Part shown: one piece after another, positions 1 to 8,086 of the stretch
Layout of the letters: every line of letters starts with the position of its first letter
How positions within the stretch are numbered: the first letter of the stretch is position 1
Notes under the pieces: generated by a model
Seen by the model: the letters and a program-made list of their open reading frames with translations, nothing else
What the model was told of the DNA's origin: nothing
Database searches by the model: none
Translations under genes and position numbers: made by a program
Source: Acidobacteriota bacterium
GTDB lineage: Bacteria > Acidobacteriota > Terriglobia > Terriglobales > Acidobacteriaceae
Direction of reading: 5' to 3'
NCBI GenBank assembly: GCA_023441255.1
Contig: JAEZPW010000443.1
Location: 1 to 16,780 of the forward strand
DNA length: 16,780 nucleotides

Positions 1-2626
1 CTATCTCCCACACGCCGCGCCCATACGTCGACGCCCGCAGCTTGTGGATCGTTTCCGTGCTGATGGCCTCCAGTTTGGTCACAGGCACATTAGGCAGCAC
101 GCCCGCGCCGGAGGTCGGACCGTATTCGGCCCAGTGCGCGCCATTATCGGAGGTCGTATACACGCCCACGTCTGTTCCGACGTACAGCACATTCGCATTA
201 CTCGGATCGATGGCGATCGAATTGGCAGGCGCATCGGGAACGCCGCCATTGCTCGGGTCACCCGAAATCTTGGTCCAGGTGGCGCCCTTGTCGGTCGTCT
301 TGAACACATGTCCGCCAGTCCCATTGAAGCCCTGCACGGTCATGTACGCCGTCGCCCCGGTCGCATCCGTGGTGTCCACGGCAATGCTCGAAATCGGGAA
401 ACTGCCCCAAACTGGCGTAGCGGTGTAATCAGCCGGAACGCTCGTCCATGTGGCCGGCGCCCCGTTTGCGTTCGAGGTCACGTAGATGTGACCTCCTTCA
501 TCACCCGCATAGATCACCTGCGAGCCTACGCCGTCAACTTTGGGGCCGCCGGCCGCGACTGCCGTCATCATTCGATCGGTGCCGAAGGAGCACTTGGTCG
601 CATCGCCGGTACGGAAGTTCGGGCTCAGAGCCCCTGCCCATGCGGCCGTCGGGTTGCTCGCCCCGCGCCAAACCCGGCATGTGCCCAGGACCATCTGTCC
701 GGTCGCCTGTGGGTCCAGCATGAACGGCGCCGGGAATCCCGTGGACTCGTCGCCGTAGATAGCCGGGTTGACCACTTGCGAGAACGAACCTTTGCAATCG
801 ACGCCATTCGCGCAACGGCTGATGCTCACCGCCTGGCGATCGGTCGAGTCAAGATCCGGCGCGCTCACGAACCATTCGTTCGCATCGGCCGGATTGATGG
901 TCGTATTGCCGGCTGCGTTCAGAACGCCCGCGCCGGCTGAGTAAACCGCCCAGCCCAGCCCGTTGTCGCCCCGGTTTACGTTCGCGCTAGTGTTCGTCGA
1001 GATGCTGCCGTTCGTCGGAGTGCCAGCCAGCAGAACGGTGTCGTCCGCCACCGGTTGCGAGAACGAAACAACTTGCATCATCGATCCCATCGTGGCGTTC
1101 AGGTTGCCGAAGGCATTGGTATCCGTGCAGGCTCCGCCCTTCAGCCCGGGACCATCCAGCGTCCGGTAAATACCGCCATCGTTGGCGAAGTAGACAAGGT
1201 TCGGATTCGTGTTCGAGAACGCAACACCGTGTTGTCCGGGATGAACGTGCGCCGGGTTCGCTTTCGGACTGCAACCGAAAACGTGGGTCAAATTGATGAA
1301 CGGGGCTGCCCCGCACGTCGGATTGTCTGCGGTAATGCTGCACTTGAATATGTTGGCCGCGCCTGCATAGACATCGGTGCCGTCGCCGTTCGGAACCGCA
1401 GCCAATGCCAGGTTAAGGAGCGCCGCAGTGGCTCCGCACCCGGTCGTATCTCCGCAGCTAGTCATGCCGGTCTGGTTGAGCGCCGCCCAGGTAGCGCCGC
1501 TATCCTTGCTGACGAAGAGCCCTTTCTCGGCTCCGGCCTGGTCGACGATCCACGTGTAAAGCTCGTTCACGGTGCCCGGCCGAACGGCCAATTCTGCGCG
1601 ATAAATGGGACAACTCACATTGCCTGCAGCAGGACAGTTCGTGGTGTCCATCGCCGCGCCCATCGGCTGATTCGCCAATCGCGTCCACGTAGCGCCGTCA
1701 GCCGACGAGTACAGTCCGTGATAGCTGACGGTCGCGTAGAACTTCTTGTCTGCCGCGTTGTAAACGACCGTGCTGACGCCGGTGGCCCCCAGCGGTTGGG
1801 TGGCTCCGTCGCTAAGAGTTGCCGCCTTCCATGTCTTGCCGGCATCGGTGGAGTAGAACAGCCCCCACCCGGGCGTCAAGCCTGCAGACCTGTACGCCAG
1901 CGACGCGGCCGCGACCACCGTGTTCGCGTTATCTTTGCTGAAGGCAATCTTGCTGAACCCGGCGCCCTTGAACGACACGCGAGTGCTGCCCGACGCCGGA
2001 GCCGCATCGTTGACCTGTGTCCACGTCCCACCGCCGTCTTCCGATCGCAATATGCCAACACCGTAGTAGGAATCCGTCGCGTTGCCCGGTGTCCCAGTGC
2101 CCACAAGGATCACCTTCCCATTGTCGGGCTTCACCGCAACGGCGCCGGCCGCCAGCGTCGGAGCCGAGTCGAGCAACTGCGTCCACACAACATTGAGTGG
2201 GTCCGCGCTCGCCGCGTTCGTGGAACGCCACAATCCGCCGTAGGCTCCTCCCACATACACGGTGTTCCCCGTCGTATCCGTCTGGTCGACCGCAACGGCC
2301 GTCGCACGTCCGGAAACCGGACCGTAATCAGGATCGGCCAGCGGCGCGGGGCCAAGCTGCAACCACTTAAGCGTGGAGGCCACGTTCGGGCGTATCGTCG
2401 TCGATGTCTGCTGCTGCGCTGCATTCTTCTTGCGCAGAGCGATTCTCTGCTGCCGCGCCCGCTGCAGCAGTTCGGCAGAGTTCATGCCCGCCACCGTACG
2501 CCCGGGACGCATTGCCGAATCGTTTCCTCGGGACGTCTGTTGCGGGGGAGTCTGGGCCGACCCGGCCAACGAACCAAAAACCAATGTTGCCAATGCTGCA
2601 GCGCGCAAAAAGGAGACAGACCGCAA
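1..2626 (-). CDS. Secreted BNR/Asp-box beta-propeller protein (3' end outside window)
   Basis: The minus strand stays open for 875 codons from TTG at 2626 to the left edge. An AGGAGG lies 7 bases upstream of the TTG, and no ATG fits as well. The N-terminus is a signal peptide (RSVSFLRAAALATLVFGSLAGSA, about residues 2-24, cleavage near A24-Q25), followed by a Gln/Arg-rich linker. The rest is a repeated propeller with Asp-box motifs: SEDGGGTW near residue 195, STDAGKTW near 258, SADGATW near 306, SKDSGATW near 371, KTTDKGATW near 775 and TTSDNGAHW near 823. The middle (about 320-640) is unusually rich in cysteines, consistent with disulfides outside the cytoplasm. The visible end, STYGRGVWEI, resembles the close of a sortilin/Vps10-like propeller; such proteins often continue into Ig-like or anchoring domains. 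Substrate is unknown: Asp-box propellers include sialidases and other glycosidases, but no sialidase catalytic set was identified, so a structural or binding role is equally likely. Confidence 0.9.
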   Translation of the reverse strand, partial: MRSVSFLRAAALATLVFGSLAGSAQTPPQQTSRGNDSAMRPGRTVAGMNSAELLQRARQQRIALRKKNAAQQQTSTTIRPNVASTLKWLQLGPAPLADPDYGPVSGRATAVAVDQTDTTGNTVYVGGAYGGLWRSTNAASADPLNVVWTQLLDSAPTLAAGAVAVKPDNGKVILVGTGTPGNATDSYYGVGILRSEDGGGTWTQVNDAAPASGSTRVSFKGAGFSKIAFSKDNANTVVAAASLAYRSAGLTPGWGLFYSTDAGKTWKAATLSDGATQPLGATGVSTVVYNAADKKFYATVSYHGLYSSADGATWTRLANQPMGAAMDTTNCPAAGNVSCPIYRAELAVRPGTVNELYTWIVDQAGAEKGLFVSKDSGATWAALNQTGMTSCGDTTGCGATAALLNLALAAVPNGDGTDVYAGAANIFKCSITADNPTCGAAPFINLTHVFGCSPKANPAHVHPGQHGVAFSNTNPNLVYFANDGGIYRTLDGPGLKGGACTDTNAFGNLNATMGSMMQVVSFSQPVADDTVLLAGTPTNGSISTNTSANVNRGDNGLGWAVYSAGAGVLNAAGNTTINPADANEWFVSAPDLDSTDRQAVSISRCANGVDCKGSFSQVVNPAIYGDESTGFPAPFMLDPQATGQMVLGTCRVWRGASNPTAAWAGALSPNFRTGDATKCSFGTDRMMTAVAAGGPKVDGVGSQVIYAGDEGGHIYVTSNANGAPATWTSVPADYTATPVWGSFPISSIAVDTTDATGATAYMTVQGFNGTGGHVFKTTDKGATWTKISGDPSNGGVPDAPANSIAIDPSNANVLYVGTDVGVYTTSDNGAHWAEYGPTSGAGVLPNVPVTKLEAISTETIHKLRASTYGRGVWEI

Positions 2627-2633
2627 GATCTCC

Positions 2634-2639
2634 CCTCCT
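2634..2639 (-). promoter_or_regulatory. Shine-Dalgarno deciding a TTG start
   Basis: The minus strand reads AGGAGG GGAGATC TTG. This is a perfect anti-SD match at 7-base spacing and the main argument for the TTG at 2626 as the start of the BNR protein. The signal peptide begins directly after it. Confidence 0.8.
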
Positions 2640-2711
2640 GAGAAAGAAAGTAGGTAACCAGAGTCTCACGTTTGGGCAACGAAAGCCTATAAGTAAATAG
2701 CCGTAAGCCAC

Positions 2712-2727
2712 TGTGACCCACATCACG
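2712..2727. promoter_or_regulatory. CRP/FNR-family-like palindrome upstream of the BNR gene
   Basis: TGTGACCCACATCACG fits the CRP consensus TGTGA-N6-TCACA at 9 of 10 positions. On the minus strand a TATAGG (2691-2686) could be a -10 box. A start of transcription near 2679 would put the palindrome centre at about -40.5, the spacing of class II CRP activation. No good -35 is present, as expected for an activated promoter. The regulator is not in the window; match and spacing are seen, function is inferred. Confidence 0.35.
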
Positions 2728-2815
2728 AGAACGCGCCAACTTTACGTAGACTTTACAGCGCGCGCGTGCCGGCTCGTGCTCTCCGCTTAATCTGTGTTTT
2801 GCCGACTCCGGTTTT

Positions 2816-2890
2816 GTGTAGTGCCGGGTCTCCGACCCGGCATTACCCGACGCGTTGATCCGGACTGCACGACGGGGTCACAGACCCGTC
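2816..2890. repeat. Dispersed palindromic repeat family A, two hairpins
   Basis: The first hairpin is TGCCGGGTC (2822-2830), loop TCC, GACCCGGCA (2834-2842). It is preceded by GTGTAG, exactly as in the copy at 7639-7665. The second is GACGGGGTC (2871-2879), loop ACA, GACCCGTC (2883-2890), with one bulged G. The shared GTGTAG-xGCCGGGTCT...GACCCGGC core marks a dispersed element. Neither hairpin has a T-tract, so these are probably not terminators. Confidence 0.65.
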
Positions 2891-3195
2891 GCCACACAAT
2901 GAGGTCTCTCCCACTCACTTGCCGGACCGTCCCATTCGCCCCCCGTTCCCGCCCGTTCGGCTACTCACCCCCGGCAAACTGTGACTTTTCATTCCTTTCC
3001 AGTCAATCAGTGGTAAGCTGCTCCATACTCTCGAACAGGAAGTCGGAGCACGCGTGTGTTTCGGAGGCTCCGCTCTTTGTCCGGCCCGCTGTCATCCCGG
3101 TAGGCGCGAAATCAACGCGCCCGTGTGCGACGGCAGGCACGAACCCCAGATCACCCTTCGTGAATGTGGCGAAGGACCAGAGGTAAGTTGCACTC

Positions 3196-6100
3196 ATGAG
3201 CATTAACATCGGTTTGGATATCGGCGGAGTAAGCTTGAAGCTGGTTGCCATCGGCGACAAGGCCGACGCGCCTCTTGTTGACGCCTTAATCAAGAATTCG
3301 GACAGCTTCTTCGCCGGGAATTTCCCCGAGTCCAGCCCGCTCGCCGGACGGCCACTCGTTTTTTCCAGGTATCGCCGCATTCAGGGTAGCCCCATCCAGT
3401 CTACGTTCGACCTGCTGCAGGAGCTGTACGAATACGTCCCCGAGCAGAACGTGGAAGGCATTCGCGTCACCGGCTCCGGTTCGCAACTTATCGCCAAAAT
3501 CCTGGGTATCTACTTCGAGAACGAATTCCGCGCCGTCGCCAAGGGCATGCGTACGTTCTACCCGGACGTTCGCACCGTGTTCGAGATGGGCGGTGAAGCC
3601 TCCAAGTACATCCGCCTCGAACCGACAGCAAAGTCGAAATATCTCGGCATCACCGACTACTCCGCCAGCGGCGACTGCGCCGCCGGAACCGGCTCCTTCA
3701 TCGACCAGCAGGCCACGCGCCTTCTCTACAACATCGAGGACGTTGGCCGCGCCGCCTGCAATGCCTCGCAGGCCGCCCGCATTGCCGGCCGCTGCTCCGT
3801 CTTCGCCAAGTCCGACATGATCCACGCCCAGCAGAAGGGCTACAGCACCGACCAGATCCTGCGCGGACTCTGCGACGCCGTCGCCCGCAACTTCAAGTCG
3901 GCCATCGTCAAGGGACGCGAAGTAGTCGCGCCGGTGGCCTTCATCGGAGCCGTGGCATTGAATCAGGGCGTCGTCAACGCCATGCGCGAGGCGTTCAAGC
4001 TCGATTCCGAGAAGCTCTTTGTCCCAGAGCACTACGCGTGGATGGGCGCCATCGGAGCAGCCATCTTCGAAACCGAAGAAAAGCGCAAACGTAGCTTCAA
4101 GAAGATTCACCAGCTCCAGCAGCACGCCGCCATGAAGCAGAGCTTTGCCTGCTCTGACGTGCTCTCAATGGACAACGTAGTCCTGCTCCGCGATAAGGCG
4201 AAGGAAGTCTCGTTGCCCGAAACGGGGGCGGTCGAGGCCTATCTCGGCATCGACATCGGTTCGGTATCGACAAACCTTGTCGTCATCAACCCAGACGGCG
4301 ACCTGCTCTACGAGATCTACCTGCGCACGCAGGGACGCCCCATCGAGGTCGTCAACGCCGGCCTGCATGAGATCGAAGAAAAGATCGGCTCCAAGCTCGA
4401 CATCAAGGGCGTCGGCACTACCGGTTCCGGGCGCGAACTGATCGGCGAACTCGTTGGCGCCGACACCGTGAATGATGAAATCACCGCTCACAAGACCGGC
4501 GCATACCATGTCTCCACCCTGCTGAACATGGACCCGGTCGATACTATCTTCGAAATCGGCGGCCAGGATTCCAAGTTCATCTCCATCGACCACGGCGTGG
4601 TCGTGGACTTCACCATGAACGAAGCCTGCGCCGCCGGAACGGGATCGTTCCTCGAGGAGCAGGCCGAAAAACTCGGCGTGAGCATCAAGGGCGAGTTCGC
4701 CGCACTGGCGCTGGCTTCCACGAATCCGTCCAAACTCGGCGAGCGCTGCACCGTTTTCATGGAGCGCGACGTCACCGGCCTGCTGCTCAAGGGCGCCGAG
4801 CGCGGCGACCTCTGCGCCGGACTGGCCTACTCCGTCGCGCTCAACTACCTGAACCGCGTCGTTCGCGGGCGCAAGATCGGCAAGACCATCTTCTTCCAGG
4901 GCGGTACGGCCTACAACGACGCCGTCGCTGCCGCCTTCTCGCAGGTGCTCGGCAAGAAGATCATCGTTCCGCCGCACAACGGCGTGATCGGCGCCATCGG
5001 CATGGCCCTCATCGCGCGTGACGTCATGAACGAACGGAAGCAGCCCTCAAAATTCCGCGGCTACGACCTCGATAAGGTCGATTACTCCACCCGCGAGTTC
5101 GTCTGTCACGCCTGCTCCAACTACTGCGACATGAAAGAATTCCGCATCGAGGGCGAGAAGACTTACTGGGGCGACAAGTGTTCGGACAAGTTCCGCAAGC
5201 GGGCCAAAACCGATCGCACCCCTGTCATCGACGACCTGCTCGAGTACCGCGACCAGTTGTTCGCCCAGGTTGCTCCGCCGTGCGCCGCTGAAGGAGACCG
5301 CAAGAGCAAGCGGACGATCGGCATTCCCAAGGCCATGTTCTATTTCGACCGCTTCCCCTTCTGGGCGACCTATTTCCAGGAACTGGGATTCAACGTCGTC
5401 ACCTCCGCTGCCACCGACAAGGGCATCGTCGCCGACGGCGAAGAGCTTGCCATCGCGCAGCCGTGTTTCCCCGTAAAAGTCGCACACGGTCACGTGCAGG
5501 ACCTGGCCGAGAAGAAGGTTGATTACATCTTCATCCCGAACGCGGTGAATTACGAAGTTCCCGAGCAGTTCGCGGACAAACTCGAGTCGCACCTCTGCCC
5601 GTGGAACCAGACTTTGCCGTTCGTTATCCGCGCCGTTCCGCAGCTTGAGCAGATGGCCGACAAAGTCCTCTGCCCGACCGTGCACTTCCGCTTCGGCCGC
5701 AAGCATGTCGAGAAAGAGCTGAATGAGTTTGCCAAGTCCATGCTAAACATCAACGGCAATCGTTCGCGCAAGGCGCTCGACGCTGCGTATGCGGCGCAGG
5801 ACGCCTTCAACGCTGAGATGGAAAAAGCCGGCATGGACGCCCTTGAGCGTATCGAGAAGACCGGCGAGCCGGGCATTATCCTCGTCGGCCGCGGCTACAA
5901 CCTCTACGACCGCAGCGTGAATTGCGACATCCCGCGCAAACTGCGCACCCTGTACGGTATCAACGTCATTCCGATGGATTTCCTGCCGCTTGACGACGAG
6001 AACATTCTGGACGTCAACGACAACATGTACTGGAACTCAGGACGCCGCATCCTGCAGGCCGCAAAAATCGCCCAGCGCTATCCGAATCTGCACGTCGTGT

Positions 6101-6288
6101 ATATCACCAATTTCAAGTGCGGCCCGGATTCCTACATCAAGTCGTTCTTGGACGACGCTACCGGCAAGCCATCCCTGATTCTGCAGTTCGATGGTCACTC
6201 GAACGACGCGGGCTTCATCACCCGCTGCGAAGCTTATCTCGACAGCAAAGGATTCCTGAGATCATGCCCTTCCGCCACAGTCATGTAA
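3196..6288 (+). CDS. Double-domain 2-hydroxyacyl-CoA dehydratase activator-like protein with DUF2229 region
   Basis: This 1030-residue cytoplasmic protein belongs to the BadF/BadG/BcrA/BcrD ATPase (HgdC-like) group. In characterised members a homodimeric ASKHA ATPase holds one [4Fe-4S] cluster and drives an ATP-dependent electron into a dehydratase or benzoyl-CoA reductase. Two activator domains lie in tandem. The first has a phosphate loop at D8-IGGVS and cysteines C161 (CAAGTGSF) and C200 (CSVFAKSD). The second has a loop at D353-IGSVST and C478 (CAAGTGSF) and C518 (CTVFMERD). The cysteine spacing (39 and 40) matches the two cluster ligands of HgdC. A CxxCx3C motif (C637, C640, C644) with C662 and a DUF2229-type region from about residue 706 (IGIPKAMFYFDRFPFWATYF) follow. 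The start has AGAGG 11 bases upstream. It overlaps the next gene by 25 bases. True substrate is unknown, since no dehydratase subunits are nearby. Confidence 0.9.
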   Translation: MSINIGLDIGGVSLKLVAIGDKADAPLVDALIKNSDSFFAGNFPESSPLAGRPLVFSRYRRIQGSPIQSTFDLLQELYEYVPEQNVEGIRVTGSGSQLIAKILGIYFENEFRAVAKGMRTFYPDVRTVFEMGGEASKYIRLEPTAKSKYLGITDYSASGDCAAGTGSFIDQQATRLLYNIEDVGRAACNASQAARIAGRCSVFAKSDMIHAQQKGYSTDQILRGLCDAVARNFKSAIVKGREVVAPVAFIGAVALNQGVVNAMREAFKLDSEKLFVPEHYAWMGAIGAAIFETEEKRKRSFKKIHQLQQHAAMKQSFACSDVLSMDNVVLLRDKAKEVSLPETGAVEAYLGIDIGSVSTNLVVINPDGDLLYEIYLRTQGRPIEVVNAGLHEIEEKIGSKLDIKGVGTTGSGRELIGELVGADTVNDEITAHKTGAYHVSTLLNMDPVDTIFEIGGQDSKFISIDHGVVVDFTMNEACAAGTGSFLEEQAEKLGVSIKGEFAALALASTNPSKLGERCTVFMERDVTGLLLKGAERGDLCAGLAYSVALNYLNRVVRGRKIGKTIFFQGGTAYNDAVAAAFSQVLGKKIIVPPHNGVIGAIGMALIARDVMNERKQPSKFRGYDLDKVDYSTREFVCHACSNYCDMKEFRIEGEKTYWGDKCSDKFRKRAKTDRTPVIDDLLEYRDQLFAQVAPPCAAEGDRKSKRTIGIPKAMFYFDRFPFWATYFQELGFNVVTSAATDKGIVADGEELAIAQPCFPVKVAHGHVQDLAEKKVDYIFIPNAVNYEVPEQFADKLESHLCPWNQTLPFVIRAVPQLEQMADKVLCPTVHFRFGRKHVEKELNEFAKSMLNINGNRSRKALDAAYAAQDAFNAEMEKAGMDALERIEKTGEPGIILVGRGYNLYDRSVNCDIPRKLRTLYGINVIPMDFLPLDDENILDVNDNMYWNSGRRILQAAKIAQRYPNLHVVYITNFKCGPDSYIKSFLDDATGKPSLILQFDGHSNDAGFITRCEAYLDSKGFLRSCPSATVM

Positions 6289-7580
6289 CCCGAAAGATCG
6301 AGCCTGAGCATCCGTTAGCGGGCAAGACCGTTTACGTGCCGACCATGGCCGAAGGAAGCCCGGAGGCGTTCTGCGCCGTGTTCCGCTGGCTTGGTATTCA
6401 AGCCGAGCCGACGCCGAAATCCGACGCACGCACCCGTGAACTGGGCGCCAAGCACACCAGCGGCGACGAGTGCTATCCGGCGAAGGTGACCGTTGGCGAC
6501 TTTCTCCGCGTCATCGAACAGCCCGGATTCGACCCGAAGAAGGCCGTCTTCTTCATGCCGACGGCCGACGGTCCCTGCCGCTTCGGCCAGTACGCTCCGT
6601 TTCTGAAGAAGACCCTGGAGAACATTGGCTACGGCGACATCAGCATCCTCTCGCCCACCAGCAAGAATTCCTACGGCGATCTTGGCAGCGTCTCCACGCC
6701 CTTCCTGCGTGGCGGCTGGCGCGCGTTAGTCGCGGCCGACACCATCCGCAAAGCCTGCCACCGCACGCGCCCTTACGAGACGCGTGCCGGTCAGACGGAT
6801 GAAGTCTACGACGCCTGCATTCAGGATCTCTGCACCACGATTGAGCAGAGCTGCGCCGACAGCAAGTGCCAGCTCGACGCACTTGTCGAATGCATGGTGC
6901 GCTGCCGCAAGCGCTTCCGCATCGTTCCCGCCAATTACGAACGTGAAACTCCGCTCATCGGCGTGGTCGGCGAGATTTTCTGCCGCCTGAACACCTTCAG
7001 CAACGAAGATCTAATCCGCAAGCTCGAGAGCTATGACGCGGAAGCCTGGCTCAGCGACATTGCCGAGTGGGTCACCTACACTAACGCCGAGCAGGTCCGG
7101 AAGCTGAAGTTGACCGGCCGCGTCCTCAGCACTGACATGATCAAGGCCATGCTGCGCGACCACATCCAGCACGGCGACGAGCGTGCCATCGTGGAGCCCT
7201 TCGAAGAGGACTTCCGCGGCTACGAAGAACCCGACATTCACGAAGTGCTCGAACTCGCTCTTCCCTACCTGCCGGTGCAGGGTGTGCTCGGAGAGATGGT
7301 ACTTAGCGTAGGCAAGGCCGCCTATCTGGCCAGGAAAGGCGCTGACGGCATCATCGACATCAGCCCGTTCACCTGCATGAATGGCATCGTCAGCGAAGCC
7401 GTTTACCCGAAACTCTCCAAGGATTACGGCGGCATCCCGATCCGCAACTTTTACTTCGACGGAACCCAGTCCGATCTCGACCGCGACTTAGGGATCTACA
7501 TGGAACTCGCTCGTTCCTACCGCGAGAAGAAACCGTACAAACGCGAGTTCCCGGCGCACTTCCAGGAACCGGTGATCTGA
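6264..7580 (+). CDS. COG3581-type 2-hydroxyacyl-CoA dehydratase-related protein
   Basis: This 438-residue protein (from ATG 6264) corresponds to the C-terminal part of large acyl-CoA dehydratase activase-related proteins. Family-type motifs are SGDECYPAKV (C70), ADGPCRFGQY (C105), SPFTCMNG (C371) and NFYFDGTQSDLDRDLG near the C-terminus. The conserved cysteines suggest iron-sulfur binding, as in dehydratase subunits. It starts inside the previous gene, 25 bases before that gene's stop and one frame back, so reinitiation after termination probably couples the two. An AAAGGA lies 11 bases upstream of the ATG. Its frame is open further back to about 6117, so the start could be earlier, or the two frames could be one polypeptide joined by a shift; no canonical slippery site was seen. 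Specific reaction unknown. Confidence 0.85.
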   Translation: MPFRHSHVTRKIEPEHPLAGKTVYVPTMAEGSPEAFCAVFRWLGIQAEPTPKSDARTRELGAKHTSGDECYPAKVTVGDFLRVIEQPGFDPKKAVFFMPTADGPCRFGQYAPFLKKTLENIGYGDISILSPTSKNSYGDLGSVSTPFLRGGWRALVAADTIRKACHRTRPYETRAGQTDEVYDACIQDLCTTIEQSCADSKCQLDALVECMVRCRKRFRIVPANYERETPLIGVVGEIFCRLNTFSNEDLIRKLESYDAEAWLSDIAEWVTYTNAEQVRKLKLTGRVLSTDMIKAMLRDHIQHGDERAIVEPFEEDFRGYEEPDIHEVLELALPYLPVQGVLGEMVLSVGKAAYLARKGADGIIDISPFTCMNGIVSEAVYPKLSKDYGGIPIRNFYFDGTQSDLDRDLGIYMELARSYREKKPYKREFPAHFQEPVI

Positions 7581-7605
7581 TCAGCAGAACGGATATGTGG
7601 CGTCG

Positions 7606-7650
7606 CTTGTGTAGCGCCTGCTTGTGTAGCGCCTGCTTGTGTAGCGCCGG
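7606..7650. repeat. Three tandem 15-bp repeats
   Basis: CTTGTGTAGCGCCTG occurs at 7606-7620 and 7621-7635 exactly, and at 7636-7650 with one change (CCGG for CCTG). The third copy is the left end of the family-A hairpin that forms the terminator. The array looks like stuttered duplication of the hairpin's left flank. Confidence 0.85.
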
Positions 7651-7674
7651 GTCTATGACCCGGCGTTATTTTTT
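7645..7674 (+). terminator. Intrinsic terminator after the activase operon (family-A hairpin)
   Basis: A perfect 9-bp stem CGCCGGGTC (7645-7653), loop TAT, GACCCGGCG (7657-7665) is followed by TTATTTTTT. It lies 65 bases after the stop at 7580 and just before the end of the convergent STAS gene. No T-tract is present on the minus side. A repeat element has apparently been used as a terminator. Confidence 0.75.
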
Positions 7675-7682
7675 ACCTGTCT

Positions 7683-8030
7683 TCAGGCCGCCTGCCGTTC
7701 CGCATCCTCGACCGTGGCGAAGTATTTGAAGAAGCCTTCAACCTGCGTGACGCTGAGTACAGTCCGAACACGATCCGTTATTCCGACAACACGCAGTTCC
7801 CGGCCATTTCCCTGGCGCGAGACTTGGGCTCCAACGAGCGCGCCGACGCCCGCAGAATCGATATATGGAACTTGAGACAAATCGAGAATCAGCACGGCAG
7901 AAGCGTCACTTCGCACTGCGGTTTGGAAATCAAAGAGGTTGGCCAGCAGCAATGGCCCTTGAAGCCGGAGAATCTTGTGATCCGGCTTGTCTCCAGCACA
8001 TGTTTCCAGACGTAACGCGGTACTTGCCAT
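7683..8030 (-). CDS. STAS-domain protein (anti-sigma factor antagonist-like)
   Basis: This 115-residue cytoplasmic protein is essentially one STAS domain. The hallmark PYIDSAGVGALVGA contains the serine that is phosphorylated in SpoIIAA/RsbV-type antagonists, preceded by the strand AVLILDLSQV. Such proteins bind anti-sigma kinases in partner-switching control. I chose the ATG at 8030 (MASTALRLETC) because the domain begins right after it. The frame is open to 8138, but that extension would overlap the upstream gene and is Gln/His-rich. No clear Shine-Dalgarno precedes 8030. No kinase or sigma factor is adjacent, so the partner is unknown. The small membrane-protein gene is 56 bases upstream in the same direction and may be cotranscribed. 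Confidence 0.85.
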   Translation of the reverse strand: MASTALRLETCAGDKPDHKILRLQGPLLLANLFDFQTAVRSDASAVLILDLSQVPYIDSAGVGALVGAQVSRQGNGRELRVVGITDRVRTVLSVTQVEGFFKYFATVEDAERQAA

Positions 8031-8086
8031 GACGGCGATGTTATCGCGCGCAAACAGTTCCTTTGTTAAATGAACGTGAAATCTGT

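Larger units (their letters stand above)
2627..3195. other. Intergenic region between divergent genes
   Basis: 569 bases separate the divergent BNR and activase genes. They hold the BNR Shine-Dalgarno and CRP-like site on the left, two family-A hairpins in the middle (2816-2890), and the activase leader on the right. A plus-strand open frame at 2794-3186 crosses the hairpins, has no recognisable domain and is not called. A clear sigma-70 promoter for the activase gene was not found. Confidence 0.6.

Noticed and set aside
44..940. 298-codon plus-strand open frame
   Set aside because: Antisense to the BNR gene, Arg/His-rich and without domains; the minus frame has a signal peptide, Asp-boxes and a strong Shine-Dalgarno.
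1055..2641. 528-codon plus-strand open frame
   Set aside because: Also antisense to the BNR gene; composition is that of the complement of a GC-rich gene, no motif or Shine-Dalgarno.
2794..3186. 130-codon plus-strand open frame before the activase gene
   Set aside because: Runs through the family-A hairpins, no domain, no Shine-Dalgarno; best explained as repeat sequence.
3286..4977. Long minus-strand frames (3286-4125 and 4165-4977)
   Set aside because: Shadows of the activase gene, which has clear family motifs over the same bases.
6250..6288. Programmed -1 frameshift joining the activase and COG3581 frames
   Set aside because: The second frame is one back from the first, as needed, but no X-XXY-YYZ heptamer exists in the overlap and an internal ATG with AAAGGA upstream is available; coupling is simpler.
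7606..7650. CRISPR array
   Set aside because: Three direct 15-mers with no spacers between them; a tandem duplication.
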